In this document: in pieces, positions 45,616-54,305 of the stretch
Numbering within the stretch: the first letter of the stretch is position 1
Layout: every line of letters starts with the position of its first letter
Source: Bacteroidota bacterium
GTDB taxonomy: Bacteria; Bacteroidota; Bacteroidia; Chitinophagales; BACL12
Length of the DNA: 64,000 nt
Direction of reading: 5' to 3'
Assembly: GCA_016715425.1 (NCBI GenBank)
Contig: JADKAC010000002.1
Location: 610,324 to 674,323, forward strand
Translations under genes and position numbers: made by a program
Notes under the pieces: model-generated
What the model was told of the DNA's origin: nothing
Database searches by the model: none
Seen by the model: only the letters and a program-made list of their open reading frames with translations

Positions 45616-46888
45616 ATTATTTTTCTTCGCTTTTTTATTGATGAGTGCTTCTGTGTTTTCTCAAACAACAGATAAAAAATCATTGGAAACAAAATACACT
45701 AAACTGCAATCTGAAATTAAGGATACTGAGCATTTGCTGGAGCAAACAAAAAAGAAAAAACAGAATTCGTTGAATGAAGTAAAGTTGCTGAACAGCCAGA
45801 TAAATGTACGTCAGGAAATGATCAGCAATATTGCATTACAAGTGGGCGCAGTGAGCAAAGAAATGCAGGAAACGGCAGGTGTAATTAATTCTATGGAGAA
45901 AGATATACAAGGTATGAGAGATCAATATGCAAAGATGATTACCTATGCTTATGTAAATGATAACAATTATGAACCACTGCATTTCATATTTGCATCGGGT
46001 AGTATGAATGATGCAATTAATGAAATTCAATATGTAAAAGAATTTACCGCATTTCGTAAACAACAGGCAGCCGCAATCAAAGCAGTACAGGCGGCATTAC
46101 AAAGCCGCATTGATCAATTAGAATCTGATAAAACTAAAAAAGAAGACTTGTTGCAAAGTGAAAAACAACAAAAACAAAAATTAGATAAGGAAAAAAGTGC
46201 AAAGGATAATTCTGTAAAGTCATTACAAAAGGAAGAGAAAAAAATTAATGATCAGCTAAAGCAAAAAAAGAAAGATGCTGATGCATTAAATAAAAAAATA
46301 CAAAGCATCATCGCAGAAGAAATCAGAAAAGAAAAAGAACGTGCCGCAGCAGAAGCAGCAAAAAAAGCAGCAGCAGAAAAAAAGGCATCCACCACTACAG
46401 CAGCAGAAAAAACTACTGCAGAAAAAACAACTACTACCGAAGCAGTTGGCCTTACTCCCGAGATGGCTTTAGTATCAAAAAATTTCGAGGGGAATAAAGG
46501 CAGACTTCCCTGGCCGGTGGAGCGAGGAACAATTACAGAACGTTTCGGTACACATGCACATCCTGTTTTAAAAAATGTGTCTATAGAAAATAATGGAATT
46601 AATATCAGTACAACGGAAGGTGCAAGTGTAAGAGCGATATTCGAAGGCGAAGTATTAAATGTGATCTTCAGTCCTTCTTTTCAAAAAGGTATTATCATTA
46701 AACACGGCGAATATTATACAGTATATACAAACCTCGCTTCTGTTAGTGTAGAGCCCGGAGCTAAAGTAAGTGCAAAGCAAAAAATAGGTACTGTTTATAC
46801 AAATTCAGAAGAAGGAAAAACAGATGTGCATTTAGAGCTTTGGAAAGGAACTACGCTTTTAGATCCTGCTCTATGGATTAGCAAATAA
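45599..46888 (+). CDS. EnvC-like murein hydrolase activator with degenerate M23 domain
   Basis: The 429-residue protein has a signal peptide (MSASVFSQ) and a long coiled coil from about residue 25 to 245 (YTKLQSEIKDTEHLLEQTKK). An Ala/Lys/Thr-rich linker follows, then a C-terminal LytM/M23 domain (RLPWPVERGTITERFGTHAH then VHLELWKGTTLLDP). The domain keeps the fold motifs, but the usual H-G-I-D reads N-G-I-N and the usual HLHFE reads DVHLE. Three zinc or catalytic positions therefore appear lost. This matches EnvC-type activators, which switch on amidases at the division site instead of cutting peptidoglycan themselves. It is the last gene of the operon. Confidence 0.85.
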   Translation: MKWYTKLFFFAFLLMSASVFSQTTDKKSLETKYTKLQSEIKDTEHLLEQTKKKKQNSLNEVKLLNSQINVRQEMISNIALQVGAVSKEMQETAGVINSMEKDIQGMRDQYAKMITYAYVNDNNYEPLHFIFASGSMNDAINEIQYVKEFTAFRKQQAAAIKAVQAALQSRIDQLESDKTKKEDLLQSEKQQKQKLDKEKSAKDNSVKSLQKEEKKINDQLKQKKKDADALNKKIQSIIAEEIRKEKERAAAEAAKKAAAEKKASTTTAAEKTTAEKTTTTEAVGLTPEMALVSKNFEGNKGRLPWPVERGTITERFGTHAHPVLKNVSIENNGINISTTEGASVRAIFEGEVLNVIFSPSFQKGIIIKHGEYYTVYTNLASVSVEPGAKVSAKQKIGTVYTNSEEGKTDVHLELWKGTTLLDPALWISK

Positions 46889-46979
46889 AATTGCACGTTG
46901 CAATTGCACAACAAATCATAATTTCTAAATAGTGGAATTTAATTGCTTAGAATATCTCTGGAAATCACGCTAAATACTA

Positions 46980-47990
46980 TTACATAAACCGTGGACAGTC
47001 TATAGTATATTTCTTGGTATGTGTTAAGCAACCGGTATAGATAAGTGATAATTCAAGTCCGCCTTTGTATGAACTAACTGCACTAAGGTCGCTAACATTA
47101 ATATCATAACTTAATCCGAATTGTACATTGTTATAATCAAATCCTAAACTTGGAATGATAGCATCTCCAACACGATAATGAGCACCTAGATAAATAAAAG
47201 AAGAACCTTTATCCATTGGAATACCAAATGTAGCTCCGGCAACAACTTCTTGATTTGTTTGCTCTGCTTGCTGCAACCAAACCGCTGATGGTATGATAAC
47301 TAATTTATCAAATCCGAATTTCAAACTGCCATAAGCAGTATATCTCGCATTTATTTTATTATCTAATTGATTGTAAAAACTTTCTGATGGTTCCGCAAGG
47401 TGATGATATGCAGCACCTAATTGAAGAGAAAAAACATTTGTAAAACGTGAGCGCCAATTTACACCTGCATTCATATCGAAATAACTCAGTTTGTCATCTC
47501 CATATTCTCCGCTTGGTAAATTTGGATCTACACCATTCTGACCAATCATACTTTCAAAAACAAGATTATTAAAATCAACTCGCTTTTGAACTAATCCACC
47601 TTGCAAACCAAAACTGATATAATGATCACCACGACCAGCCATATTTTGATGATAAGCCACTGAACCCATCATCGTTAAGTTAGTTAATGCACCATCACCT
47701 GATACATCATTAAAAATCATTAACCCTAAACCGAGCATACTATAGTTGAAAGATTCACGGAATAATCCGATGTCGAAAGCACCCGCATAAGTTTGATAAG
47801 AAGACGGACCTACTATACTCGCCCATTGGTTTCGGTAATTCAGTGATGCACGATAAGTACAACTGGATAAACCTGTAAGCGCCGGATTAAGCAATAGAGG
47901 TGCTGATCCAAACTGGGAAAAATGTACATCTTGTGCACGTCCCTGAATGAAAGTGAATGTTATTATAATTGCAAGTAGAGTTCTCTTCAT
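46980..47990 (-). CDS. PorP/SprF family T9SS membrane protein
   Basis: The 336-residue outer-membrane protein starts with a signal peptide (FTFIQGRAQ). The family hallmark follows: DVHFSQFGSAPLLLNPALTG, then YRNQWASI, and later FSLQLGAAYHHL and FGLSYDINVSDLS. PorP/SprF proteins sit in the outer membrane with the type IX machinery and help anchor or export large CHU_C cargo such as SprB. The frame extends to 48,041, but the ATG at 47,990 starts a canonical signal peptide. Its nearness to several CHU_C and sorting-domain proteins suggests it serves some of them. Confidence 0.92.
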   Translation of the reverse strand: MKRTLLAIIITFTFIQGRAQDVHFSQFGSAPLLLNPALTGLSSCTYRASLNYRNQWASIVGPSSYQTYAGAFDIGLFRESFNYSMLGLGLMIFNDVSGDGALTNLTMMGSVAYHQNMAGRGDHYISFGLQGGLVQKRVDFNNLVFESMIGQNGVDPNLPSGEYGDDKLSYFDMNAGVNWRSRFTNVFSLQLGAAYHHLAEPSESFYNQLDNKINARYTAYGSLKFGFDKLVIIPSAVWLQQAEQTNQEVVAGATFGIPMDKGSSFIYLGAHYRVGDAIIPSLGFDYNNVQFGLSYDINVSDLSAVSSYKGGLELSLIYTGCLTHTKKYTIDCPRFM

Positions 47991-48041
47991 AAAAAATTCT
48001 GCTGTAGCTTTCAAAATTAGTACAAATAAGGTAATCCACAC

Positions 48042-48370
48042 AAAATTAACAGGCCGGGTAGTCAGATGATTGTAAAATCAACGCAAAATAACAAGATACC
48101 TTCATTAAAAACGCCCATACATTTTATTGTTATTAGATAATCGCCGGGGAAAACAGAATTGTAATCGGTTTCAAAAAAAATATATGTCATAGAAAAAAAT
48201 ATAAGTGCTCCGGATGCCAACCATAATTCCGTTTCTGAATCATCAGAATATTTACCATTTGAAATGTAATTAATACCATCAGTAGTATTTAACTAATTAA
48301 TGATTACAAGAATACATTTGGCAATGGGTAAACTAAAATTGATTCCGGAGCACATTATATATTTTGATAT
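48042..48370. other. Intergenic region with possible gene remnant
   Basis: On the minus strand an open frame without a start (about 48,290 down to 48,068) reads DGINYISNGKYSDDSETELW and continues for about 70 residues, ending at TGA. It looks more protein-like than random but has no ATG, so it may be a decayed gene end. A 10-bp inverted repeat (GTGCTCCGGA at 48,205 and its complement at 48,344) encloses 129 bp. Confidence 0.3.
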
Positions 48371-48949
48371 TTAATGTTCAATAATAAAAAGTTTGCTTTG
48401 TATAGTTGTTTCGTTTTGTAAATGAATAGTATATAATCCAGATGGCAAACTTTGTGTTTTAATATTTATATACCCACTCATACTCACTATCACTTCATTA
48501 CTCATTAATTGGCCGGATGAATTATAAATCTTTACTTGAGTTGACCCAATTAATTTTTCACCATAAATATTTAAGAAATTATTTGCAGGATTAGGGAAAA
48601 CTTCAATAGAATTATTTTCTAATACTGCTAATTTCAGTGGCCCTAAAATTTTAGCCTTTCGTGAAATTGTTCGTTTACATGTTGGTTTATTACCATAAGA
48701 AATAATATTCTTAATAGTGTAAACATCTGGTGTATTATAAGTATGTTGCACTGGAAGAAACTCATTAGTAGTATAACTATCACCGAAATCCCACATCGTA
48801 CTTGTATATGATCCCGAAATGGTATAGTCTGTAATTGAAACTGTCTGATCATTTATGTAAGCGATTAAAAGATGCGACAGGTCTGTTGATTGGATTGAAA
48901 TAAAAAGTTTTTGTATCAAACCCCATTTGTTTACCTGTTGAATTTTCAA
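48371..48949 (-). pseudogene. PKD and T9SS sorting-domain tail of the frameshifted sulfatase
   Basis: This frame encodes a PKD-like segment (TMWDFGDSYTTNEFLPVQHT) and a type A sorting domain (VFPNPANNFLNIYG, GLYTIHLQNETTIQSKLFII). It is the expected C-terminal tail of the sulfatase just upstream, as seen by comparing the intact paralogue at 51,495-54,047. The sulfatase frame runs FNPINRPVASFN and then a premature stop; the tail resumes as NDQTVSITDY in the next frame. One extra base (or two missing) between about 48,850 and 48,900 accounts for it. The ATG at 48,949 falls in antisense-like sequence of the sulfatase frame and is not a real start. It may be a sequencing error or a genuine mutation. 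Confidence 0.75.
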
Positions 48950-50915
48950 TCACAGAAATATAAATAAATAATGCACTGCCATTGTTATAAATTGCATTAG
49001 GTATTGTTGACATATTAAAATTATAATTATTACCGTAAGAGATATCAGAAGTAATACTATTAGACCATTCTAAAGTATAGTTGCTAAGTGCAGCACCTTT
49101 CAATATATTGCCTGAAGTATCAAACACCTGAACTTTCATTTCAATAGTTGCGTCGTGTGTTATCAAGCATGCCACACCTCTGTTTAATATTTCTATTTTA
49201 AGTGGTTGTTGCAAATACATGCTGCTATCGGGTAAAAAATTATCCAGATATGCTATAACTTTTTCATAGCCTGCACTATCAATTAAATTATTCCATTCAT
49301 ACTGGTCGGTTTCTCTGAATTTACCTACATCATAGAGTTGTTCTTCTCTTATAGAATTTGCCCAATCACATGGATCGCCGGAATCAATTGTTGCGTTATT
49401 ACTTTGGTTTCGTATATAACTAAATCTTTCGGTGCGCACAGTATATTGAGGAAAGCAACTTGCTTCTTTTCCCTGTTCCATTTTAATTGTAACCAACGCT
49501 GGCCATTCTACATTTGCATTTTCATTTTGCAATATCGGAAACATGGAATGTCCATCAAGATATTGCGTACCATCCGAAAAAGTTGGATGAGGAATTCCTG
49601 CATAATCGCAAATTGTAGGATATAAATCGAGAAGACTCACTGCATGATATGAAACTCTGTTACCCGGCGCAGATGGATCAACAATTATCATTGGTACACG
49701 AATATCTTGCTCCCATAAACTGCGTTTTAACCAATGATATTTTTCACCAAAAGAAAAACCATTATCACCCACAAAAATTATTATACTATTTTCTTTTATT
49801 GCCGGATGTGTATCCAACGCATCTAATAATCTCCCCACCTGAGCATCCATATATTGAACCGCCGCAATGTATGCCATCACCGCATTTGCTCTCCATGATT
49901 CCGCAATTATTTCCTGTCGTTCTTCTTCTGTTAATTCCGAATTAATTTCAGGAAGTGGTGAAACTGATTCTGCATATTCATTAATAGTATGTTCAATATT
50001 TTTATGAGTGGTAGCCATTTGTCTGCTCAGACTTCCCAAATTAAAATAATCTTCCCAACGCACTTCCGGTTGTGGTGGCATTATCAATCCATTTGCAGGA
50101 CTTGAACCCGGCGGATTATTATAGGGATAAACAAAAGGTGTTGTATAAATATCATCTAAATAATAGGGTGGAAAATATTTCTCCGGCACAAACAAATCCA
50201 AATGGGGTTTTGCAATTCCTACAGCAAGAAAAAACTGACCTCCACATGTAGGAATTTCACCATCAGCCCATTGATCAATAAATTCAATTGCTCTATCAAC
50301 ACCCTTAGTATCTTTCATTAAATTTTCAACTTCATTTGGCAACTTTCCAAAATTATAACCACTGAAACCAAGATCAGATTCTGTTTCATATATTTTTAAA
50401 GCATTATCATCTTTTTCATTTACCACTTTACTCCATGATAATTCTTTTTCACATGGATTGTTTGTTGATTTATCAAAGTCCGACATGTTGCCTCCATGAT
50501 ATACCTTATCTATACCATAAGTATAATAATTCCCGGCATTTTTTAAATACTCCGGCAGGGTATAAACTTCTGCATTATTAGTTGCCTCAGAAAAATTCTC
50601 TCTAAAATTTTTTATATAATCGCCGTTTCTATACACCTGCGTATATTGCATATCCTTACCACTCATAAAACTTGTGCGGGATGGTCCGCAAACAGGTGCA
50701 TTGCAATATCCATTAAAAAATGTCATGCCTCTTTCTGCTAATGTATTCATTGCAGGAGTTTGCACTTGTGGATGCCCATTCAGCGGCTCTATATAATCAT
50801 TTAAATCATCACTCACTATTAATATAATATTAGGTGATGTGGTTGTTTGACTTATTGCAGGTAATGCTGCAAAAAACAACAAAAAACACATTACGTGTAA
50901 TGTTCCCTTTTTCAT
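48849..50915 (-). CDS. Secreted sulfatase (arylsulfatase/iduronate-2-sulfatase type), C-terminus frameshifted
   Basis: The 688-residue frame begins with a signal peptide (FAALPAISQT). The alkaline-phosphatase-like core has metal ligands at SDDLND (about 36-40). The active-site Cys76 is in CGPSR, the C-x-P-S-R signature whose Cys becomes formylglycine. Later motifs are HGGNMSDFDK-like ligands, VGDNGFSFGEKYHWLKRSLW and MIIVDPSAPG. It should remove sulfate esters from polysaccharides or glycoconjugates. The frame stops early because of a shift, losing its PKD and sorting domains (see 48,371-48,949). If the shift is real, the enzyme could still fold but would lose the export signal. Confidence 0.9.
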   Translation of the reverse strand: MKKGTLHVMCFLLFFAALPAISQTTTSPNIILIVSDDLNDYIEPLNGHPQVQTPAMNTLAERGMTFFNGYCNAPVCGPSRTSFMSGKDMQYTQVYRNGDYIKNFRENFSEATNNAEVYTLPEYLKNAGNYYTYGIDKVYHGGNMSDFDKSTNNPCEKELSWSKVVNEKDDNALKIYETESDLGFSGYNFGKLPNEVENLMKDTKGVDRAIEFIDQWADGEIPTCGGQFFLAVGIAKPHLDLFVPEKYFPPYYLDDIYTTPFVYPYNNPPGSSPANGLIMPPQPEVRWEDYFNLGSLSRQMATTHKNIEHTINEYAESVSPLPEINSELTEEERQEIIAESWRANAVMAYIAAVQYMDAQVGRLLDALDTHPAIKENSIIIFVGDNGFSFGEKYHWLKRSLWEQDIRVPMIIVDPSAPGNRVSYHAVSLLDLYPTICDYAGIPHPTFSDGTQYLDGHSMFPILQNENANVEWPALVTIKMEQGKEASCFPQYTVRTERFSYIRNQSNNATIDSGDPCDWANSIREEQLYDVGKFRETDQYEWNNLIDSAGYEKVIAYLDNFLPDSSMYLQQPLKIEILNRGVACLITHDATIEMKVQVFDTSGNILKGAALSNYTLEWSNSITSDISYGNNYNFNMSTIPNAIYNNGSALFIYISVIENSTGKQMGFDTKTFYFNPINRPVASFNRLHK

Positions 50916-51010
50916 AATAAAAGTTTTTAATTAATAAATAGAAATAAATAAATTAGAATACTATGTGATAACCGAAAGGTCGGTGGATGAATCCTAAAAA
51001 TCAGGATAAA

Positions 51011-51235
51011 TCACATATAGAGTTGAGGTATTGCATCGCCATTGTATGCAAAAGAATCTGCGGCATAATTGTATAAAATATCATTGGACTGCTTGTAACA
51101 AACATTAATACCATCCACATAAATGAAAGAATAATTGCACTTATCAATTTGTGCACTTAACAGGACTGGTTCACAATTTCCAAGGCTAATTGAATCAGCT
51201 GAACCTAAAAATTCATTTAAAATAAAGTAATCCAT
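51011..51235 (-). CDS. Small hypothetical protein between sulfatases
   Basis: A 74-codon frame (MDYFILNEFLGSADSISLGN onward, with Cys in NCEPVL, DKCNYS and NVCYKQ) sits in the gap between the first two sulfatase genes on the same strand. It has no signal peptide and no family I recognise. A TTG 16 codons upstream extends it to 51,283. It could be a decayed fragment of a larger secreted protein. Confidence 0.3.
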   Translation of the reverse strand: MDYFILNEFLGSADSISLGNCEPVLLSAQIDKCNYSFIYVDGINVCYKQSNDILYNYAADSFAYNGDAIPQLYM

Positions 51236-51494
51236 AATACACGAATAAAATTGATTAAAATAAATATACGATATAAGTTTCAATTTAACAAGGATTTCTC
51301 TTTAATTATCCCATTACTTAAACTAAATACCTAATTCCGAAAGAGAATTAAATGGAAATGACTTGTTTAGTATTTAAAATATCTATTTCTATTAATAATA
51401 AAATTAGAATTATGCATATGTATAATTTTTTAATAATACACTTGATTCAACAGTCAGAAATAGCAACTTCAAAATGCAAATTCGTTTATTTACA

Positions 51495-54047
51495 TTATCG
51501 TACAATAACAAATAACTTCGACAGACTATAATCATTATTGGTGATGTTGATGCTATAAGTTCCCTGCGGAAAATTTTTAATATTTATCATATAATTTCCA
51601 ATTTCCAAATGCTGATATTCTTTTTGCAACAACACTTTACCTCCGGCATCCTTCAGAAGCAGTAATGCATTATCAAGTGGTGATGAAATATTAAAAAACA
51701 ATTCTTGATTTGCAGGATTAGGATATAAGGTAAAATTAATTTCAGGAGTTTCATTGTTTAATGCATTATAAACCGGAATATATATTTTTTTAGCAATGGT
51801 ATGCACACAACTATTTCCAAATTCAACAGTATGCTGAATGGTATAAAATCCGGATGAGGTATAAAAATGTGGTCCGGGTACTGCTATATTTATTTCTGTT
51901 CCATCGCCAAAATCCCATACCGGATTGCTGAAAATTCCTGTGGATACATAATCTTTAATAGTAATAGTTTTTAGTTCTAAACCTGTATTAAAATTTATAG
52001 TTGGAGTATTGATAGGATTTAAAAATATTTTCTGCATATTAAATCCAACTGTTCGCATTGTGGAGCTGTCAATTACATTCAGATACACATAAAAATATCC
52101 GATTGAATCAAATACTTCAGCAGGAAATGCATCTACATTAAACATAAAAACATTTCCATAACCAATACTGCTATTTATATTATTTGTCCATTGCAATGTA
52201 TATCCACTTTCTAATGGATAAGTAATTAATGTTGCCAGTGAATCATATAAAATAGCAATTAATTCTATGCTACCACCTTCTGATAAATAACAAGGTGTAG
52301 TATCATTAAAAGAAATTTCAACATTCACCGCTTCTTGTAAATACATTGCGCCACCGGGTATCCACTGTTTTAAGAAATCTTTTGCAGGTATATAATCCGG
52401 ATCTTCGGATAAGTTATACCATTCATAAGGGTCTGTTTGCTTTGTTATGCCGATATCATATAATTCTTCTTCATACTCACCCGGAACACTATCGCAATCT
52501 GAAAAATCAGTACCCGACTGCACGATATATTTTATATAATGAAAGCGATTATTTCTTACGCTGAAATGCGGATAACAACTCGCCGGTTTTCCGCTATTAT
52601 TTGTAATAGAACTCAACAACGGACGGTCTGCATTGCGAAATCCATTTTCCATATAAGGCACCAGTGATTTACCATCTAAATAATTACTGCCATCAGAAAA
52701 TGTAGGATAAGGTAAATCTGCTAAATCACATAAGGTGGGAAATAAATCTAAGAAGGATGCCATACGATAACTCACATAACCTGTTGGATTGCGCAAGTCT
52801 GCAATTATCATTGTTGAACGGATATCTGTTTCCCATAACATGGACTTTTGCCAATGTGTTTTTTCGCCAAGAGAAAATCCATGATCACCAATGATTACAA
52901 TTATAGTATTGTTATACACTTCAGGATTAATTCCCAACGCATTTACTACACGACCTACTTGTGTATCTGCAAAATAAATACTGGCTAAATATCCATTGAT
53001 ATAATTTGCACGTTTGGAGTTTTCTACAATCAGTTTGCGCAACGAATCTGAATAACTTGCATTGATTTCCGGTAAAGGAGAAATGGTATCTGCATACAAG
53101 GTAAATTTTATATCTGATTGATCCAGCATTGTTAATCTTGCCATTCCATCTGCAGGTAAATTATTTACATCCTGATATCTTATTGGCGATGTTTGCCGTG
53201 GTATTACTATTCCATTATACGGTGTACTTCCTTCGGGATAATTTACGCTTATATGAAAAGGCTCTGCATGCACATCTTCCATATAAAATTCATCATACCA
53301 ATATCCGGCTGAGGAAAATACAGGAAAGTGCGGTCTATGAATTCCCACTGCTAGAAAAAATGGTTTACCACAAGTTACTTCTTCACCTGCTGCCAATGCT
53401 TCCAGAAATGCTACTGCGGAATCAGTTGCTACATAATCTGCCGCTTGCATTTCATCGGATTCTTCAATCCTTCCCCAATGATAAGGACCTATTCCCTCAT
53501 TATAATTTTCAATAAAATATTCTATTAAAGAATCCTCATTTTTAAAAAAATACTTATCCCAGGAAAGTGGTCGGTTACAAGGGTCAGCACTCGTAGAATC
53601 ATATTCAACATAATTCTCCCAGCAATGAAAAATTTTGCCAACGTTATAAGTGTAATATCCGGCACTATCTTTAAAATATCCTGGCAGAGTAAAATATTCT
53701 GCATTATTAGTTTCTTCAGAAAAATTACTGGAGAATGCACCGCACGCCACTTTTGTATTATCACCCACTTGTGTATAGGCAATATCTTTTCCGCTTAAAA
53801 AACTTGTGCGAGATGGGCCACATTGTGGTGCCGATGCATAGGCATTATAAAACAAAGTACCTTGTTCTGAAATACTTGCCAGAGTAGCTGTGCGAGCCTG
53901 CGGATGTCCGTCAAAGCCTTCAGCCCAATCATTTAAATCATCTAACACTATAAAAATAATATTGGGCTTTTCTGTAGTTTGTGCAATTACTATTTGTGTT
54001 GAACAAAAACAGCACAGAAAAAAAATATAATAAAACAGGGATTTCAT
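51495..54047 (-). CDS. Secreted sulfatase with PKD and T9SS sorting domains
   Basis: The 850-residue protein is intact. It has a signal peptide (FCSTQIVIAQ), a sulfatase core with LDDLND metal ligands and active-site Cys76 in CGPSR, and GDHGFSLGEKTHWQKSMLW near residue 400. A C-terminal beta region follows, then a PKD domain (PVWDFGDGTEINIAVPGPHF) and a type A sorting domain (LYPNPANQELFFNI, GTYSINITNNDYSLSKLFV). It is the template for interpreting the frameshifted neighbour. It needs an external sulfatase-maturing enzyme, which is not in the window. The substrate is unknown; the phylum often uses such enzymes on algal or host sulfated glycans. Confidence 0.92.
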   Translation of the reverse strand: MKSLFYYIFFLCCFCSTQIVIAQTTEKPNIIFIVLDDLNDWAEGFDGHPQARTATLASISEQGTLFYNAYASAPQCGPSRTSFLSGKDIAYTQVGDNTKVACGAFSSNFSEETNNAEYFTLPGYFKDSAGYYTYNVGKIFHCWENYVEYDSTSADPCNRPLSWDKYFFKNEDSLIEYFIENYNEGIGPYHWGRIEESDEMQAADYVATDSAVAFLEALAAGEEVTCGKPFFLAVGIHRPHFPVFSSAGYWYDEFYMEDVHAEPFHISVNYPEGSTPYNGIVIPRQTSPIRYQDVNNLPADGMARLTMLDQSDIKFTLYADTISPLPEINASYSDSLRKLIVENSKRANYINGYLASIYFADTQVGRVVNALGINPEVYNNTIIVIIGDHGFSLGEKTHWQKSMLWETDIRSTMIIADLRNPTGYVSYRMASFLDLFPTLCDLADLPYPTFSDGSNYLDGKSLVPYMENGFRNADRPLLSSITNNSGKPASCYPHFSVRNNRFHYIKYIVQSGTDFSDCDSVPGEYEEELYDIGITKQTDPYEWYNLSEDPDYIPAKDFLKQWIPGGAMYLQEAVNVEISFNDTTPCYLSEGGSIELIAILYDSLATLITYPLESGYTLQWTNNINSSIGYGNVFMFNVDAFPAEVFDSIGYFYVYLNVIDSSTMRTVGFNMQKIFLNPINTPTINFNTGLELKTITIKDYVSTGIFSNPVWDFGDGTEINIAVPGPHFYTSSGFYTIQHTVEFGNSCVHTIAKKIYIPVYNALNNETPEINFTLYPNPANQELFFNISSPLDNALLLLKDAGGKVLLQKEYQHLEIGNYMINIKNFPQGTYSINITNNDYSLSKLFVIVR

Positions 54048-54305
54048 TTTAAAATCTTTTTTACAAATTTAATATAACACAACAAATGCTTTTGCTTTTA
54101 TCGAATTGCCATTATTGATATTTAAAAAAATACACCCCTGGTGACTTATTCAAAGTTTTTGATTTTACAGGTATTAATGCAAGCTACAGGTTATCTGTAA
54201 GTGTACCAAAATTTTTATTAATTGTCTGAGCACATTTAATTCTTCATCAATACAATTTAAATCCCATTTATGCGGTGGTAGTCTTGAGATAAGATTTAAA
54301 TTTCA
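54048..54305. other. Gap between sulfatase genes
   Basis: A/T-rich spacer of 258 bp between the second and third sulfatase genes. I see no gene, strong hairpin or repeat in it. Confidence 0.4.

Noticed and set aside
46889..46979. Terminator between EnvC-like and PorP genes
   Set aside because: Only a short TTGCACGTTGCAAT palindrome without a T run is present, too weak to call.
48205..48353. 10-bp inverted repeat (GTGCTCCGGA) as insertion-sequence ends
   Set aside because: Only 129 bp lie between the arms, there is no transposase, and no target-site duplication was seen.
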